A stretch of 64,000 bases of DNA. It comes from Vibrio sp. DW001. GTDB lineage: Bacteria; Pseudomonadota; Gammaproteobacteria; Enterobacterales; Vibrionaceae. Positions 18,583 through 28,003 of the stretch are shown here, one piece after another. How positions within the stretch are numbered: the stretch's first letter is position 1; each line of letters starts with the position of its first letter. The notes under the pieces are model-generated. The model saw only the letters and a program-made list of their open reading frames with translations, made no database searches and was not told the DNA's origin. Made by a program: the position numbers and the translations under genes. The stretch is from the NCBI RefSeq assembly GCF_029016285.1, contig NZ_CP091976.1:248001-312000 (forward strand), given 5' to 3'.

Positions 18583-19314
18583 TTATTTTCCACCTGCAAT
18601 ATCAATGAACGTACCCGTTACATAAGAGGCTTCATCTGATAACAGCCATACAATTGCCTGCGCTACTTCTTCGGGTTTTCCCCCACGTTGCATCGGAATT
18701 TGCGGTGACAATCGGTCAATTCTGTTAGCTTCACCACCATCGGCATGCATGTCCGTATGAATAAAACCGGGTCTTACACCATTAACACGAATCCCTTTAG
18801 ATGCGAGTTCCAATGAAAGTCCTTTGGTCAATGAATCCATTGCTCCCTTAGATGCTGCATAGTCAATATATTCAAATGGAGCGCCTGTTCTTGAAGCTGC
18901 AGAAGAAACATTAACCATCGCTCCAGAACCATATAATTGACCGATAAATTCCTTTGAGCAAAGGAAGCAACTACCAACATTCGAACTCATTACTTTATTA
19001 AAACGTTCGTAATCTATGCCTGATAATAATGATTGGCTGAAGAGGATTCCTGCATTATTAACCAAATGCGTTACTTGACCATATTTTTTATTCACAGCAA
19101 AAAACAGAGATTGAACTTCAGATTCAATAGACACGTCTGCCTTGAAGCAAAATGCTTCACCACCATGTTTTTGTATTTCGGTTACAACAGACTCTGCTTG
19201 AATTCGATTATTAAGATAATTGACGCAAACGAAATAGTCTTTCGACGCGAGTAATTTAGAAGTAGCAGCGCCAATGCCTCTACTGCCTCCCGTAACAATT
19301 ACAACTTTTTTCAT
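18583..19314 (-). CDS. Short-chain dehydrogenase/reductase (SDR)
   Basis: 243 residues from ATG at 19314, which has AAGGAAG upstream; ten further in-frame residues precede it but are unlikely. Classical SDR layout: cofactor loop TGGSRGIGAAT at 8-18, NNAGILF, the catalytic Ser in NVSSAAS, and YAASKGA with Tyr and Lys. The C-terminal RPGFIHTDMHADGG and SYVTGTFIDIAGG are FabG/glucose-dehydrogenase-like. Substrate cannot be told from sequence. Stands alone, next to IS6 debris. Confidence 0.85.
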   Translation of the reverse strand: MKKVVIVTGGSRGIGAATSKLLASKDYFVCVNYLNNRIQAESVVTEIQKHGGEAFCFKADVSIESEVQSLFFAVNKKYGQVTHLVNNAGILFSQSLLSGIDYERFNKVMSSNVGSCFLCSKEFIGQLYGSGAMVNVSSAASRTGAPFEYIDYAASKGAMDSLTKGLSLELASKGIRVNGVRPGFIHTDMHADGGEANRIDRLSPQIPMQRGGKPEEVAQAIVWLLSDEASYVTGTFIDIAGGK

Positions 19315-19468
19315 CACGGCTTCCTTGTCGCTAATAACATACATTGTCCTTATTTAATTTGACTCTACTCATTCGAATAATCTGAGTAAATATATAATAC
19401 GTTTTTCCAATATAACGTAGCTCACTTTTGGACATTAACGTGTCAGCGGCTTCGCTAAATTAAGAAGT

Positions 19469-19529
19469 TAACTATAACTATAACTATAACTATAACTATA
19501 ACTATAACTATAACTATAACTATAACTAT
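19469..19529. repeat. Tandem array of the hexamer TAACTA, about 10 copies
   Basis: Sixty-one bases of exact 6-bp periodicity between the SDR gene and the IS6 remnant. Not a CRISPR: no spacers. Probably a slippage-prone microsatellite. Confidence 0.95.
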
Positions 19530-19565
19530 GGAAAGTGGCTTAACTTAGTGTCCAGTATTGACAGT

Positions 19566-19805
19566 TTAGATCACACCGAACTGCCTAGCACTTTTCATTA
19601 AACGTCTACTATAAATATGCCCGAACTTATTGCACCAGTAGCGAATAGTTTTATAACTCACCATAACGCCTCGCTCAGCAAGAGCATCTTCAACATCCCT
19701 AAAACTTAGGCTAAAACGGTAATACAACCACACGGCGTGCTGGATTATATCGGATAAAAATCGATGTCTTTTGTATATGCTAATATGGAAATATTGCCAT
19801 AGCAT
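19566..19805 (-). pseudogene. Truncated IS6/IS26-family transposase remnant
   Basis: 79 codons that match the N-terminus of IS6-family transposases: RHRFLSDIIQHAVWLYYRFSLSFRDVEDALAERG then YKTIRYWCNKFG. It stops right after RRLMKSARQFG, where the family continues into the DDE catalytic core; about two thirds of the protein, including all catalytic residues, is missing. No intact terminal repeats were seen. A decayed fragment, not functional. Confidence 0.85.
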
Positions 19806-19907
19806 CGGTTAAATTGACAGTACCATGAGCAATAGGTTGCGGTTTGATATCTTTTGCTCTGGCAATATAACGAGCATATTAACAATAATAAATATGGATA
19901 ATATTAT

Positions 19908-20693
19908 ATGATTTGCATCTATCAAGTTTCGAGTTCTGTCGAAACTCATATGATTACTAGTTTACTTCAACAATCAAATATTAAAGCACAAATCCATGGC
20001 GAGCACCTCCAAGGCGGTATAGGCGAATTACAACCAATTGGTATCGTGCGAGTAATGGTAAATGAAGAAGATGCTGCTATGGCAAAAGAAATTATTATCG
20101 AATGGGATAGAAAGCAACCTGATACAGATGTAGCGGTACCCTTAGCAATGAAGCGGTCTAGTGGATTAGGCAAATTGCTATTAGGGTTTCTTATCGGAGT
20201 AATATCTGTGGGAGTATATTACAACACTCCTGTGAATTATGATGGTATAGATTACAACAATGACGGTAGTTTTGATGAAAAGTGGACATACAGAAACTAT
20301 AGGATGGTTAAGACAGAAATTGATCGTAATTTTGATGGGAAGATTGATTATACAACCGACTTTACCCGTAAAGGTACGCCTAAAAAAAGTTTGGCGGATG
20401 ATGATTTCAATGGCTCTTTTGAAACTAAATACTCGTACAACAAAGGTAGCGTATTTCAACAGAAAGTTGATAGTGATGGTGACGGTTTTAATGAGTACAT
20501 TATCGAATATAATTATGGTGTTATAGCTACAGCTAGGTTTTTAAACCCTAACAATGAAAATGTAATAAAAATTCAAAACTTTGAGCTTGATAAGTTAGTA
20601 AGTGCTGAATATGATTCAAATAAAGATGGGGTCATTGATACTGTAATTAAGTACGATGAGTATGGAGAAATAATCAGTACAAGTGCAAAGTAG
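19908..20693 (+). CDS. DUF2007-domain membrane protein with Ca-binding-like repeats
   Basis: 261 residues. The first about 65 residues look like DUF2007 (signal-transducing fold; IYQVSSSVETHMITSLLQQSNIKA), followed by one membrane helix (LGKLLLGFLIGVISVGVYY, about 87-105). The rest has several Asp/Asn-rich loops with EF-hand/dockerin-like spacing: DYNNDGSFDEK, DRNFDGKIDYT, DDDFNGSFETK, DSDGDGFNEY, DSNKDGVIDT. This suggests a cytoplasmic domain joined to an outside Ca-binding repeat domain. Function unknown. The start ATG at 19908 has no strong ribosome site. Confidence 0.75.
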   Translation: MICIYQVSSSVETHMITSLLQQSNIKAQIHGEHLQGGIGELQPIGIVRVMVNEEDAAMAKEIIIEWDRKQPDTDVAVPLAMKRSSGLGKLLLGFLIGVISVGVYYNTPVNYDGIDYNNDGSFDEKWTYRNYRMVKTEIDRNFDGKIDYTTDFTRKGTPKKSLADDDFNGSFETKYSYNKGSVFQQKVDSDGDGFNEYIIEYNYGVIATARFLNPNNENVIKIQNFELDKLVSAEYDSNKDGVIDTVIKYDEYGEIISTSAK

Positions 20694-21144
20694 TGAGCGA
20701 CAACTCATGGCACAAATGAGTCCGTCAGATTATGTCTGAATTATCGGTTCTGAATTGTCAGTTCAAGTCCAGATCAGGGTGAGATCATGAACGTTTTTTA
20801 GGCAATTTAACAATCAATTTGACGATCACATTTAGTTGTGATCATATACTCCCTTTTTAGGGAGAGGTATTGTCAAGTTAACTGGTTTTTGCCTCAATGC
20901 TCCGCACCAGTAGTTTTGGACATTGATTTAACTGAGTTGGAGTGCCTAGACTCCAGTCTGACTGGAGCAAATCACATTAGAAATATTGGTCGATATAAGC
21001 CTAAGTGTTTAGTGAAGATCATCTACTCCAAGTAGGAAAGGGGCATAAACTGGTTACGAAATTACAACCAGTTTGATCTTTCAGCTAATCTTGATTACTC
21101 GAAATTTATAACAATTTTTGGCTAAACCTTCTAGCCAATTGAAG
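20694..21144. other. Gene-free stretch with two hairpins
   Basis: Holds a perfect 7-bp hairpin GATCACA-N6-TGTGATC near 20823-20842 and a 9-bp hairpin AAACTGGTT / AACCAGTTT at 21047-21074. A 65-codon frame at 20838-21035 has no convincing ribosome site or family resemblance. May be decayed sequence. Confidence 0.4.
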
Positions 21145-22059
21145 TTATAAAGGTGGTTCGGGAAATTGAAGCCATTCATGTTGTTCATAAATGACTTGTA
21201 ACTTTTTAACGTCAATTGCTGGCTGACCCAGCAGTAATGATAGTTCATGGATCACTTTCATCTCATCCTCAGGAACTTTAGAGATGCCCATAGACGAATA
21301 AGAATACAGAGATGGATGTACCCAATACAAATGCTCCACACCTAAAACTGCTGCCATGTCATGAGATAAAACGTCAAGAATTACATGTGCTCCCCACCAC
21401 TTAGGGACACCAAAATGGTCAGGATCTATATCACCGTTTAGATACATCTGCCATGCACTTCCTGCTAAAATAAAGTCCTCTCCAGATAAGTCGTATAGCT
21501 CTCTATCTGGATCAACCAGAATCCACCTTTGTTCTTCGTTACTCCATACTTCACACACAACATGATATATAAATCTGCCAGAGTAGAGATAAGTCGCAAA
21601 ACCATAACGTAGCCTTACCGGTACTCCCTGAGATTTAAGAATAGATGCGAGTAATAATGCATGAGACCTACATGACATAATTAGACGATTTTCAGGTGAT
21701 CGATCTTCTGTCAATCCTTGCGGATCTCGTTTATACAGCTCTTCTAAAATCATCGCTATACTGGCATATTTCTTGTCTTCATTTTCGCGTCGAGATACAG
21801 GTAGTTTAGACCGATACTTTGGTAAATCAGTTATAGGGTGAATAAACTGGGCTTTAGTTAACGCGCATAATTTCTCGACATTAGTTGGCAGCCCATCAAA
21901 AGCTCGGCTGTGCAGCTGGGGATCAGTATAATATCCATACGATCTGTATGACTCTAAAAATTCACTTTTGTTATTTATATCATCAGCAAAAGAAAAGGAT
22001 GAGTACACAAGAATTGTTAGTATCGTTCCAACACTTACTAGATATCTTACCAATACCAT
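21145..22059 (-). CDS. Secreted transglutaminase-like protein
   Basis: 304 residues. N-terminal signal peptide (LVSVGTILTILVYSSFSFA). The core matches the transglutaminase/arylamine-like cysteine fold: Cys130 in RLIMSCRSHALLLASILKSQG, His166 in IYHVVCEVW and Asp183 in WILVDPD form a plausible Cys-His-Asp triad. Probably periplasmic; may cut or cross-link peptides, but no substrate can be named. Start supported by AAGGATAACGA. Single gene; the downstream side faces the gene-free stretch. Confidence 0.75.
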   Translation of the reverse strand: MVLVRYLVSVGTILTILVYSSFSFADDINNKSEFLESYRSYGYYTDPQLHSRAFDGLPTNVEKLCALTKAQFIHPITDLPKYRSKLPVSRRENEDKKYASIAMILEELYKRDPQGLTEDRSPENRLIMSCRSHALLLASILKSQGVPVRLRYGFATYLYSGRFIYHVVCEVWSNEEQRWILVDPDRELYDLSGEDFILAGSAWQMYLNGDIDPDHFGVPKWWGAHVILDVLSHDMAAVLGVEHLYWVHPSLYSYSSMGISKVPEDEMKVIHELSLLLGQPAIDVKKLQVIYEQHEWLQFPEPPL

Positions 22060-22472
22060 TCGTTATCCTTTTCTAAAAAAAACTAAACTGCTGTTTTATA
22101 CGAAATAAGCCAATGATATATTTATCTTTTCCATTTATATATCAGGTATCCAGAGATTCTATCACTTCATAAATCTCATGATAGCTATGCAAGTCAAAAA
22201 ATTTAAGTTATCGACGTATTTGGCAAACAGTAGACAAACTTTTACAGTGAGGGAGCACACCTACAGTGAGGGAGGAAGTGAGGGAGGACACACACCGTGA
22301 AATCTGGTCAGGACAAGTTAAGTGAGTTTACTCAGAGAAGCTCGATCGTTAAGGTGTGTAGCCTCATCGATTGGATGTCCATATGTATTCTCTCATTACA
22401 ATATGAGTGAATCGTTTTCTCGAAAAAAAATGTGCTAACCTTACTCAAACTCACCACGAGATAACAACTACA
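22060..22472. other. Intergenic region with a short GTGAGGGAG repeat
   Basis: 413 bp between two divergent genes, so it carries both promoters. At 22244-22287 the word AGTGAGGGAG occurs three times (twice preceded by AC). No ORF or RNA gene recognised. Immediately downstream is a GGACACACACC word similar to other repeats in this window. Confidence 0.5.
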
Positions 22473-23597
22473 ATGAAAATTTTCAGCAACTTCGAAAGCG
22501 GCAACATTCACGTCGTTTCAGCCGATTCGCCACAGAACATTCAACTGACTATTCCTGCCGATAACCAGACGGAAATTTCGCAATGGTTTCACTTCCGGTT
22601 AGAGAGCAAAGCGAAACAGGCACACCACTTTACAATCAATGAACTGGCAACGTCGGCCTACCCAGAAGGTTGGACTGATTACGATGTGGTTGCATCTTAT
22701 GATCGTGTAGAGTGGTTCCGCATCCCTACTAAGTTTGATGGCAACACACTGACGTATGAAATAATTCCAGAGCATGATTCAATGTACTTTTCTTATTTCG
22801 CACCATATTCATACGATCGCCATCAAGATCTTTTACACAGTGCGCAAACGCACCCAGCGTGTAAGTTAGAAACACTAGGCCACACACTAGACAACAACGA
22901 CATCAGCTTACTGACGGTCGGAGAACCAAGTCCTAAAAAGAAAAACATTTGGGTAATTGGACGTCAGCACCCTGGTGAAACGATGGCGGAATGGTTTATC
23001 GAAGGCCTCTTGCAACGCTTACTTGACGAAACGGATACCGTTGGTCGTTCACTACTCGACAAAGTGGTTATTCATGTCGTCCCTAACATGAATCCAGACG
23101 GCAGCATTCGCGGTCACCTTCGCACCAATGCCATTGGTGTAAACCTAAACCGAGAATGGCAAACCCCATCGCTGGAACGCAGTCCTGAAGTGTACCTTGT
23201 TCGAAAGCGCATGCTAGAAACGGGGGTCGATATGTTCTTAGATATCCATGGTGATGAAGCTATCCCCTATAACTTTGCTGCAGGTAGTGAAGGCATCCCT
23301 TCTTACGATACGCGCATCGCTCACTTGGAGAACCACTTCAAACAAGCATTACTAACGATTACGCCTGAATTCCAAGATACAATAGGTTACGACAAAGATG
23401 AACCAGGTAAAGCTAACCTAACCGTCGGTTCGAACTGGGTCGGAGAGCAGTTTAATTGCTTGTCTTACACGATCGAGATGCCGTTTAAAGATCACATCAA
23501 CCACGTCGATGAACTTTATGGCTGGTCTCCATATCGCAGTGCTGCATTTGGTCACGATATGCTAGCGGCAGTTTGGGCAACGGTTGATGAATTGTAA
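22473..23597 (+). CDS. M14-family zinc carboxypeptidase (cytosolic CCP-like)
   Basis: 374 residues from ATG at 22473; the frame is open 22 codons further upstream but MKIFSNFESGNIHVV is the usual start. N-terminal beta domain, then an M14 catalytic domain. Zinc ligands: His166 and Glu169 in GRQHPGETMAEW and His259 in DIHGDE; catalytic Glu335 in YTIEMPF; substrate Arg/Asn in NLNREW. No signal peptide. Resembles bacterial relatives of Nna1/AGBL deglutamylases; the natural substrate is unknown. Monocistronic. Confidence 0.88.
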   Translation: MKIFSNFESGNIHVVSADSPQNIQLTIPADNQTEISQWFHFRLESKAKQAHHFTINELATSAYPEGWTDYDVVASYDRVEWFRIPTKFDGNTLTYEIIPEHDSMYFSYFAPYSYDRHQDLLHSAQTHPACKLETLGHTLDNNDISLLTVGEPSPKKKNIWVIGRQHPGETMAEWFIEGLLQRLLDETDTVGRSLLDKVVIHVVPNMNPDGSIRGHLRTNAIGVNLNREWQTPSLERSPEVYLVRKRMLETGVDMFLDIHGDEAIPYNFAAGSEGIPSYDTRIAHLENHFKQALLTITPEFQDTIGYDKDEPGKANLTVGSNWVGEQFNCLSYTIEMPFKDHINHVDELYGWSPYRSAAFGHDMLAAVWATVDEL

Positions 23598-23615
23598 GCT
23601 ATTTAGTTTAATACC

Positions 23616-23645
23616 AATGAAGGACTAACGAGCTAGTCCTTCATT
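23616..23645 (+). terminator. Hairpin after the M14 peptidase gene
   Basis: Perfect 12-bp stem AATGAAGGACTA / TAGTCCTTCATT with six-base loop; no real T-run follows. Confidence 0.65.
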
Positions 23646-23782
23646 TAAGTAAAAAAGTGCAAACTGTCACGGTTCTGGACAGAACAGTTTAATGCTTAGA
23701 GCCTAACTTAATGGCTTAGATTAGGAAAAATATCTACACCGTTAAGCTTATATAGTGAATAATTCGGTACGAGATAATGGTG

Positions 23783-25315
23783 TTACAAATACTTCTCTAT
23801 TGGCAATAGCTGTAGAAAACGTGATTTAGCTCGTTCCCATTGGCCTGTTTCTGGGTCGCTTTCCCAGATTTCCGTACCGGAATACCAACGGAGTTCTCCT
23901 TCAAGTAAATTCAGACGCCAGCTATTGTCCTCGTTCATTGCCTGCTCCATATCATCCGCAAGACTTTCAGCAACACCTTGATTTTCAATCACGAGTATAG
24001 ACTCAGTATTGAGATAGGTTGAACGTAGGTTGAAGTTAAAAGAACCGATGCCAGCCACACGCCTATCAAAGACAATTGATTTTGCGTGAAGGCCATAGGC
24101 CGTTGTCGGTGCACATTTAGACAAGTCTCTTGTTGAATCCACACATAGCTCCGTATCTGGTTTCATCTCAAATAACTGAATACCATTGTCAAGCATGTCT
24201 TGACGTCGACCCGCGTAGCCGGAATGATTCGTGATGAGATCATTTGAGATCATTGAATTGGTCAATGCTTTTATCTGAACACCGTTGCTGGTTAATACCT
24301 TCAACCCTTCTAGTTGGCTATCATCAAATATTAGATAGGCAGATTCCAATAAGATTTCTTGGTCAGATTGACGAGCCAACTCCGCCATTAATCTGGCTGT
24401 AGCTTTCGGTTCGCTAGTGTTCTCTTCGTCGATTGGTACTGGTCGGTCAGAAACAAAACGAGCTTTAACCCAGATCATCTCCTCCATTAAAACCGTTAAA
24501 AATCGATTTGCAACCATCTTTCCTTCTGGCAGAGCAGAATAGTGCTTGTAAACGGGCGATGCCACCTCATCTAACACCGGTCGATCCGATGAGACTTTAC
24601 CACCTAGTAAGTTGACAGGGTAAGACCAGCGACTGTCCCAGTATTCTCTAAAGCTCGCTTGAATATCAGTTACCACGGAACCCATTACCAGTACATCGCG
24701 GTCACGAAAATTAATTTCATCAGAAAGATCAAAATATTCATCGCCGATATTACGCCCTCCGACAACGGACAGAACACCATCGACGGTAAAGGACTTATTG
24801 TGCATACGACGGTTTAGGCGGGAGAAATCACTCAATACATTTAACCACTTGACTAACCCACGACGACTGGGAATAGGATTGAATATACGGATCTCTATTT
24901 TAGGATGAGAATCCAGAGCGGTAAGTAGGTCCTCTCGTTCGTTAAGATTGATATCATCAAGCATTACACGAACTTTGACACCACGATCTGCAGCCGCTAT
25001 CAAACGATTTGCCAGGTAGTGCCCAGAAGCGTCTGAATTCCATATGTAATACTGGATATCGATGCTGTGTTCAGCGGTTTCAATTAATGCCAATCGCTGA
25101 GCCAATGCATCCCAACCCGTATCTTGTAACAAAATCGCACTCATCCCTTGAGCCGGCGGTTCAAGTCGATAAGTGTCACTCAATTCAGACAGTGTCGTCG
25201 TCGGCAGGGTAGCAACTGGCTCTATCGAATGCTTAATCTCCTCTGGGAGTGAGGCACACCCGGTAAAAAGAACCACTAAAAGCATGGTGACACTAATGCG
25301 TTGAAGCACAGGCAT
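23783..25315 (-). CDS. Phospholipase D-superfamily lipoprotein (ClsC/YmdC-like)
   Basis: 510 residues. Signal peptide ending in a lipobox (LVVLFTGCAS), so lipid-anchored at Cys19. Two HKD motifs: HNKSFTVDGVLSVVGGRNIG and HAKSIVFDRRVAGIGSFNFN, each with the following Gly/Asn-rich part, which makes a complete catalytic pair. Domain layout matches periplasm-facing PLD proteins related to cardiolipin synthases of the YmdC/ClsC type, but lipid synthesis versus hydrolysis cannot be decided here. RBS AAGGAAG upstream of the ATG. Confidence 0.85.
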   Translation of the reverse strand: MPVLQRISVTMLLVVLFTGCASLPEEIKHSIEPVATLPTTTLSELSDTYRLEPPAQGMSAILLQDTGWDALAQRLALIETAEHSIDIQYYIWNSDASGHYLANRLIAAADRGVKVRVMLDDINLNEREDLLTALDSHPKIEIRIFNPIPSRRGLVKWLNVLSDFSRLNRRMHNKSFTVDGVLSVVGGRNIGDEYFDLSDEINFRDRDVLVMGSVVTDIQASFREYWDSRWSYPVNLLGGKVSSDRPVLDEVASPVYKHYSALPEGKMVANRFLTVLMEEMIWVKARFVSDRPVPIDEENTSEPKATARLMAELARQSDQEILLESAYLIFDDSQLEGLKVLTSNGVQIKALTNSMISNDLITNHSGYAGRRQDMLDNGIQLFEMKPDTELCVDSTRDLSKCAPTTAYGLHAKSIVFDRRVAGIGSFNFNLRSTYLNTESILVIENQGVAESLADDMEQAMNEDNSWRLNLLEGELRWYSGTEIWESDPETGQWERAKSRFLQLLPIEKYL

Positions 25316-25487
25316 TTATTACACTTCCTTTTTAATTGTGAATAACCAGTTCTGGTTCTGTCAGTTCATTACTTCAGGTAAAGCTTAAAATTTATAGCGG
25401 CTTATCTATGCGTTATAGTATACCAAACTGACACGCTCCCCCTATGGAGTAATCAAATTGGAATAGAATGAAGCATTAGCTCAATAT

Positions 25488-26285
25488 CTACAGATATAAG
25501 CGTGCTTTTTTTACTAACGGTTTTGTGACATCTTTATCTGTCCAGTACTTACCATGACTCCACGGGTTCCAACTCGAAAAGATACCGCCTGCATTAATAC
25601 AATGGTCTGTAACCAACTCGCTATACGAGTCACTTAGCGGGGATAAAGGCCAACCTAAAACGTCATCTTTATCAAAGTAGTTGTCCCACGTAAATTCATC
25701 CGACGGCTTGTCAATGGCTTCTATCGGGTCTAATCCTCCAACAAACATCGGAATATTACAGCCCGTTGTGATCAAGTGAATACAGCTTTTTAATCGTCTA
25801 AACTCTTTTTTATTGTCATTTCCTGTCGGTTCAAAAGCGTTGAAGATACCTGTATTATTTTTGGCATCCCAAATATAGTTGGAGATAACCTGACACCCTA
25901 ACGACTGCGCAATAATTAGAACCGGTTTATTCTTATTGCCAAGCTTCAAGAACGCTTCGTCGAGGGCACGGATAACCTCACTCTGCACCTGAATATACTG
26001 GTCACTGGTATTAGAGCGAGCGCTGTATTCAAGTGATCCCGCATCGGAAAAACCATATAAAAGGAATCGACGAAGTATCGCACCATCTAGTGGAAACTCG
26101 TTCATCCTTTGCCAAATGTCATTTTGATTACATTGAAGAATGGGTTGATATTGAATAGGTACAAAAGCAATCTTGGACCAATCGTCACCAAAGCTTTTCA
26201 TCAGTTTTTTCTTTAGACCCTGAAAGTAGTTAGGCTTGTAATCACCCATCCCATGTAAAGTAATAATGGCTAATTCTTTGTCCAT
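25488..26285 (-). CDS. Predicted alpha/beta hydrolase
   Basis: 265 residues from ATG at 26285 (GAGGTGA upstream; 14 more in-frame residues are unlikely). Starts IITLHGMGDYKPNYF, typical of an oxyanion-hole HG motif, and has a nucleophile-elbow-like AQSLGCQVIS (G-x-S-x-G is changed to A-Q-S-L-G). The His of the triad may be in TDHCINAGG. No signal peptide. Not assigned to a named family; a lipase/esterase-like role is a guess. Lies immediately beside the IS1111 element. Confidence 0.65.
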   Translation of the reverse strand: MDKELAIITLHGMGDYKPNYFQGLKKKLMKSFGDDWSKIAFVPIQYQPILQCNQNDIWQRMNEFPLDGAILRRFLLYGFSDAGSLEYSARSNTSDQYIQVQSEVIRALDEAFLKLGNKNKPVLIIAQSLGCQVISNYIWDAKNNTGIFNAFEPTGNDNKKEFRRLKSCIHLITTGCNIPMFVGGLDPIEAIDKPSDEFTWDNYFDKDDVLGWPLSPLSDSYSELVTDHCINAGGIFSSWNPWSHGKYWTDKDVTKPLVKKARLYL

Positions 26286-26531
26286 ATCGGTCACCTCTAT
26301 TGATGTATACCAATACAGTAAAGTCAACGGACACGAAAATAACCTACTCTGATGTAAATTTTGTGAAGTGCTTATTGATTTAAAAACAGTCTACCTGTTG
26401 GCTGATAACCAAGTTTGAGGCAATGAAAGACCATTGTGGGCTGAAGTGTGTGATGAGATGGTCACCTCTGTCTCGGCATCGCAATGTGCCATGATTAAGG
26501 TTGCACAGAATCAACAACAAAGGCGACCACT

Positions 26532-27560
26532 ATGAACTATAAGTTAATTAGTATTGATTTGGCAAAAAATGTCTTTCAAGTTGCTCTACTCGATCAACAA
26601 AATAACCTCGTTTCGAATAAAAAAATCACCCGAAATAAATTGCTTCACACCCTAAGGCAATACCAGCCCACTCTTGTCGTCATGGAGGCGTGTTATAGCT
26701 CCAATCACTGGGGAAGAGCGATTGAAAAACTGGGGCATACGGTTAAATTAATTCCCGCCAGATTAGTCAAAGCGTTCTTAATCGGCAATAAAAATGACGC
26801 TAACGATGCGCTCGCCATTGCCGAAGCCGCGCAACGGCCCAAAATTCATTTTGTTGGCGTGAAAACCGTTAAGCAACAAGATATTCAATCACTGCAAAGG
26901 ATAAGAGAGCTACTGGTAAAGCAACGCACGGCGAACGCCAACCAACTACGAGGTCTTTTGGCGGAATACGGTGTCGTTATGGGTAAAACGAAAGCGAATT
27001 TAATGAACGTCATTCCTTTAGTTTTAGAAGATGCTGAAAATGAGCTGTCGACGGTGGCTCGGTCGTTTGTTCAACGCCTTTACCTTCGACAAAAGCAGCT
27101 TGAAGAAGAAATCAAAACCATCACGGCTCAAATGGTGTCATGTGCCAGCCAACATGAAGACTATCAATTGCTTTCAGGTATTCCCGGAGTCGGTCCTATT
27201 GTCGCGTCAAGTATCATGGGCTCGATAAATAGCGTGGGTGAATTTAAAAATGGACGTCAGTTATCAGGATTGCTTGGCCTAACCCCTTCTCAATACAGCA
27301 GTGGCGACAAAAACCATTTAGGCAAGATAACCAAACGAGGCAATCAAACTCTTCGTAAACTTCTCACTCAGGGTGCGCAAGCGGTCATTAATCATTGCGA
27401 TAAAAAAGACGATCCGCTAAGTCAATAGCTACAAGAATTAAAAAAACGTGCACACCATTGCAAAGTGGTTGTGGCCTTTGCTAATAAATTGGCCCGAATA
27501 ATCTGGGCCGTATTAACGAAAAGAGCCCCTTATAACGTCGAACTCGCTTGCGCTAGGTAG
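26532..27560 (+). pseudogene. IS110-family transposase interrupted by an amber codon
   Basis: DEDD-type transposase: Asp in SIDLAKNVFQ, Glu in VVMEACYSS, Asp pair in KNDANDALAIAEAA; the Tnp_20 C-terminal part has LLSGIPGVGPIVASSI and GLTPSQYSSGDK. The frame ends at TAG 27426-27428 after DDPLSQ, where relatives have Trp (SxWL); translation would otherwise continue as LQELKKRAHHCKVVVAFANK and on to TAG at 27560, for about 342 residues in all. So a single TGG-to-TAG change removes the last 44 residues, including the conserved ANKLARI helix. Probably inactive unless read through. Confidence 0.88.
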
Positions 27561-27861
27561 TGCTAAATGAACAGAAAGCCAATTAAATAACAACGGTATA
27601 AACAGTGATGAATTAAACGGATTGTCTTATTCAAAACCTGGTCGGGACAGCGGTTATCAAAACCATGTGTGTGTTGAGGAGGATAAGACGTCAATTTGAA
27701 TCTCATTAGGGCGCGCATGAACTCATGCCAAACAGACGCCGGATATATGTCGCAAGACCGTGAACCACTGCTAACCCCTGTTGTTATGGAAAAACTCTAT
27801 GGAAAGATAGAAAACGAACGCTCTACAAACATAAAGACCTTGCATCAAGCGAGGTGACCAT
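27561..27861 (+). other. IS1111 right-end non-coding region, candidate bridge RNA locus
   Basis: About 300 bp without a coding frame between the transposase stop and the right inverted repeat. In IS1111-group elements the guide (bridge) RNA is reported to come from the 3' non-coding end. Position and length fit, but no fold or loop pairing was demonstrated here. Confidence 0.4.
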
Positions 27862-27867
27862 ATATGT

Positions 27868-27930
27868 CCCTTTTACTTTTTTCCCTTTTACTTTTTTACT
27901 TTTTTACTTTTTTACTTTTTTACTTTTACT
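27868..27930. repeat. ACTTTTTT-type tandem array beside the IS right end
   Basis: Begins with two imperfect copies of CCCTTTTACTTTTTT, then about four to five copies of ACTTTTTT. Directly follows the IS1111 right end. Confidence 0.9.
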
Positions 27931-28003
27931 CTACTTATTCTGCCAATTATACGAAGTAACCTATCTATTCGTACTTTATCAACTGTAACTGCGAAGTGAT
28001 AAA

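Larger units (their letters stand above)
26458..27861 (+). mobile_element. IS110-family, IS1111-group insertion sequence
   Basis: Defined by a perfect 11-bp inverted repeat ATGGTCACCTC (26458-26468) / GAGGTGACCAT (27851-27861) of the sub-terminal type seen in IS1111 elements; true tips lie a few bases outside. Contains one transposase gene and an approximately 300-bp non-coding right end. A related copy of the right-end segment 27799-27870 occurs at 31630-31704. Target duplication is not expected for this group. Confidence 0.75.

Noticed and set aside
18583..19314. SDR as the missing DEH reductase of the uronate route
   Set aside because: SDR-type DEH reductases exist, but this gene is 14 kb away, with no shared signal, and its sequence reads as a general FabG-like SDR.
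19469..19529. Possible CRISPR array
   Set aside because: Pure 6-bp tandem repeat without spacers; same for 27868 and 41962.
20823..20842. CRP site at GATCACA-N6-TGTGATC
   Set aside because: The half-sites are in the reverse order to the CRP palindrome (TCACA first, TGTGA second); it is simply a hairpin.
20838..21035. 65-residue plus-strand frame
   Set aside because: No ribosome site, no family resemblance, and it runs through likely hairpins.
26289..26297. GGTCACCTC next to the hydrolase start, identical to the IS1111 end repeat 171 bases away
   Set aside because: On the minus strand it is GAGGTGACC, the hydrolase ribosome binding site, so the match to the IS end is most simply chance.
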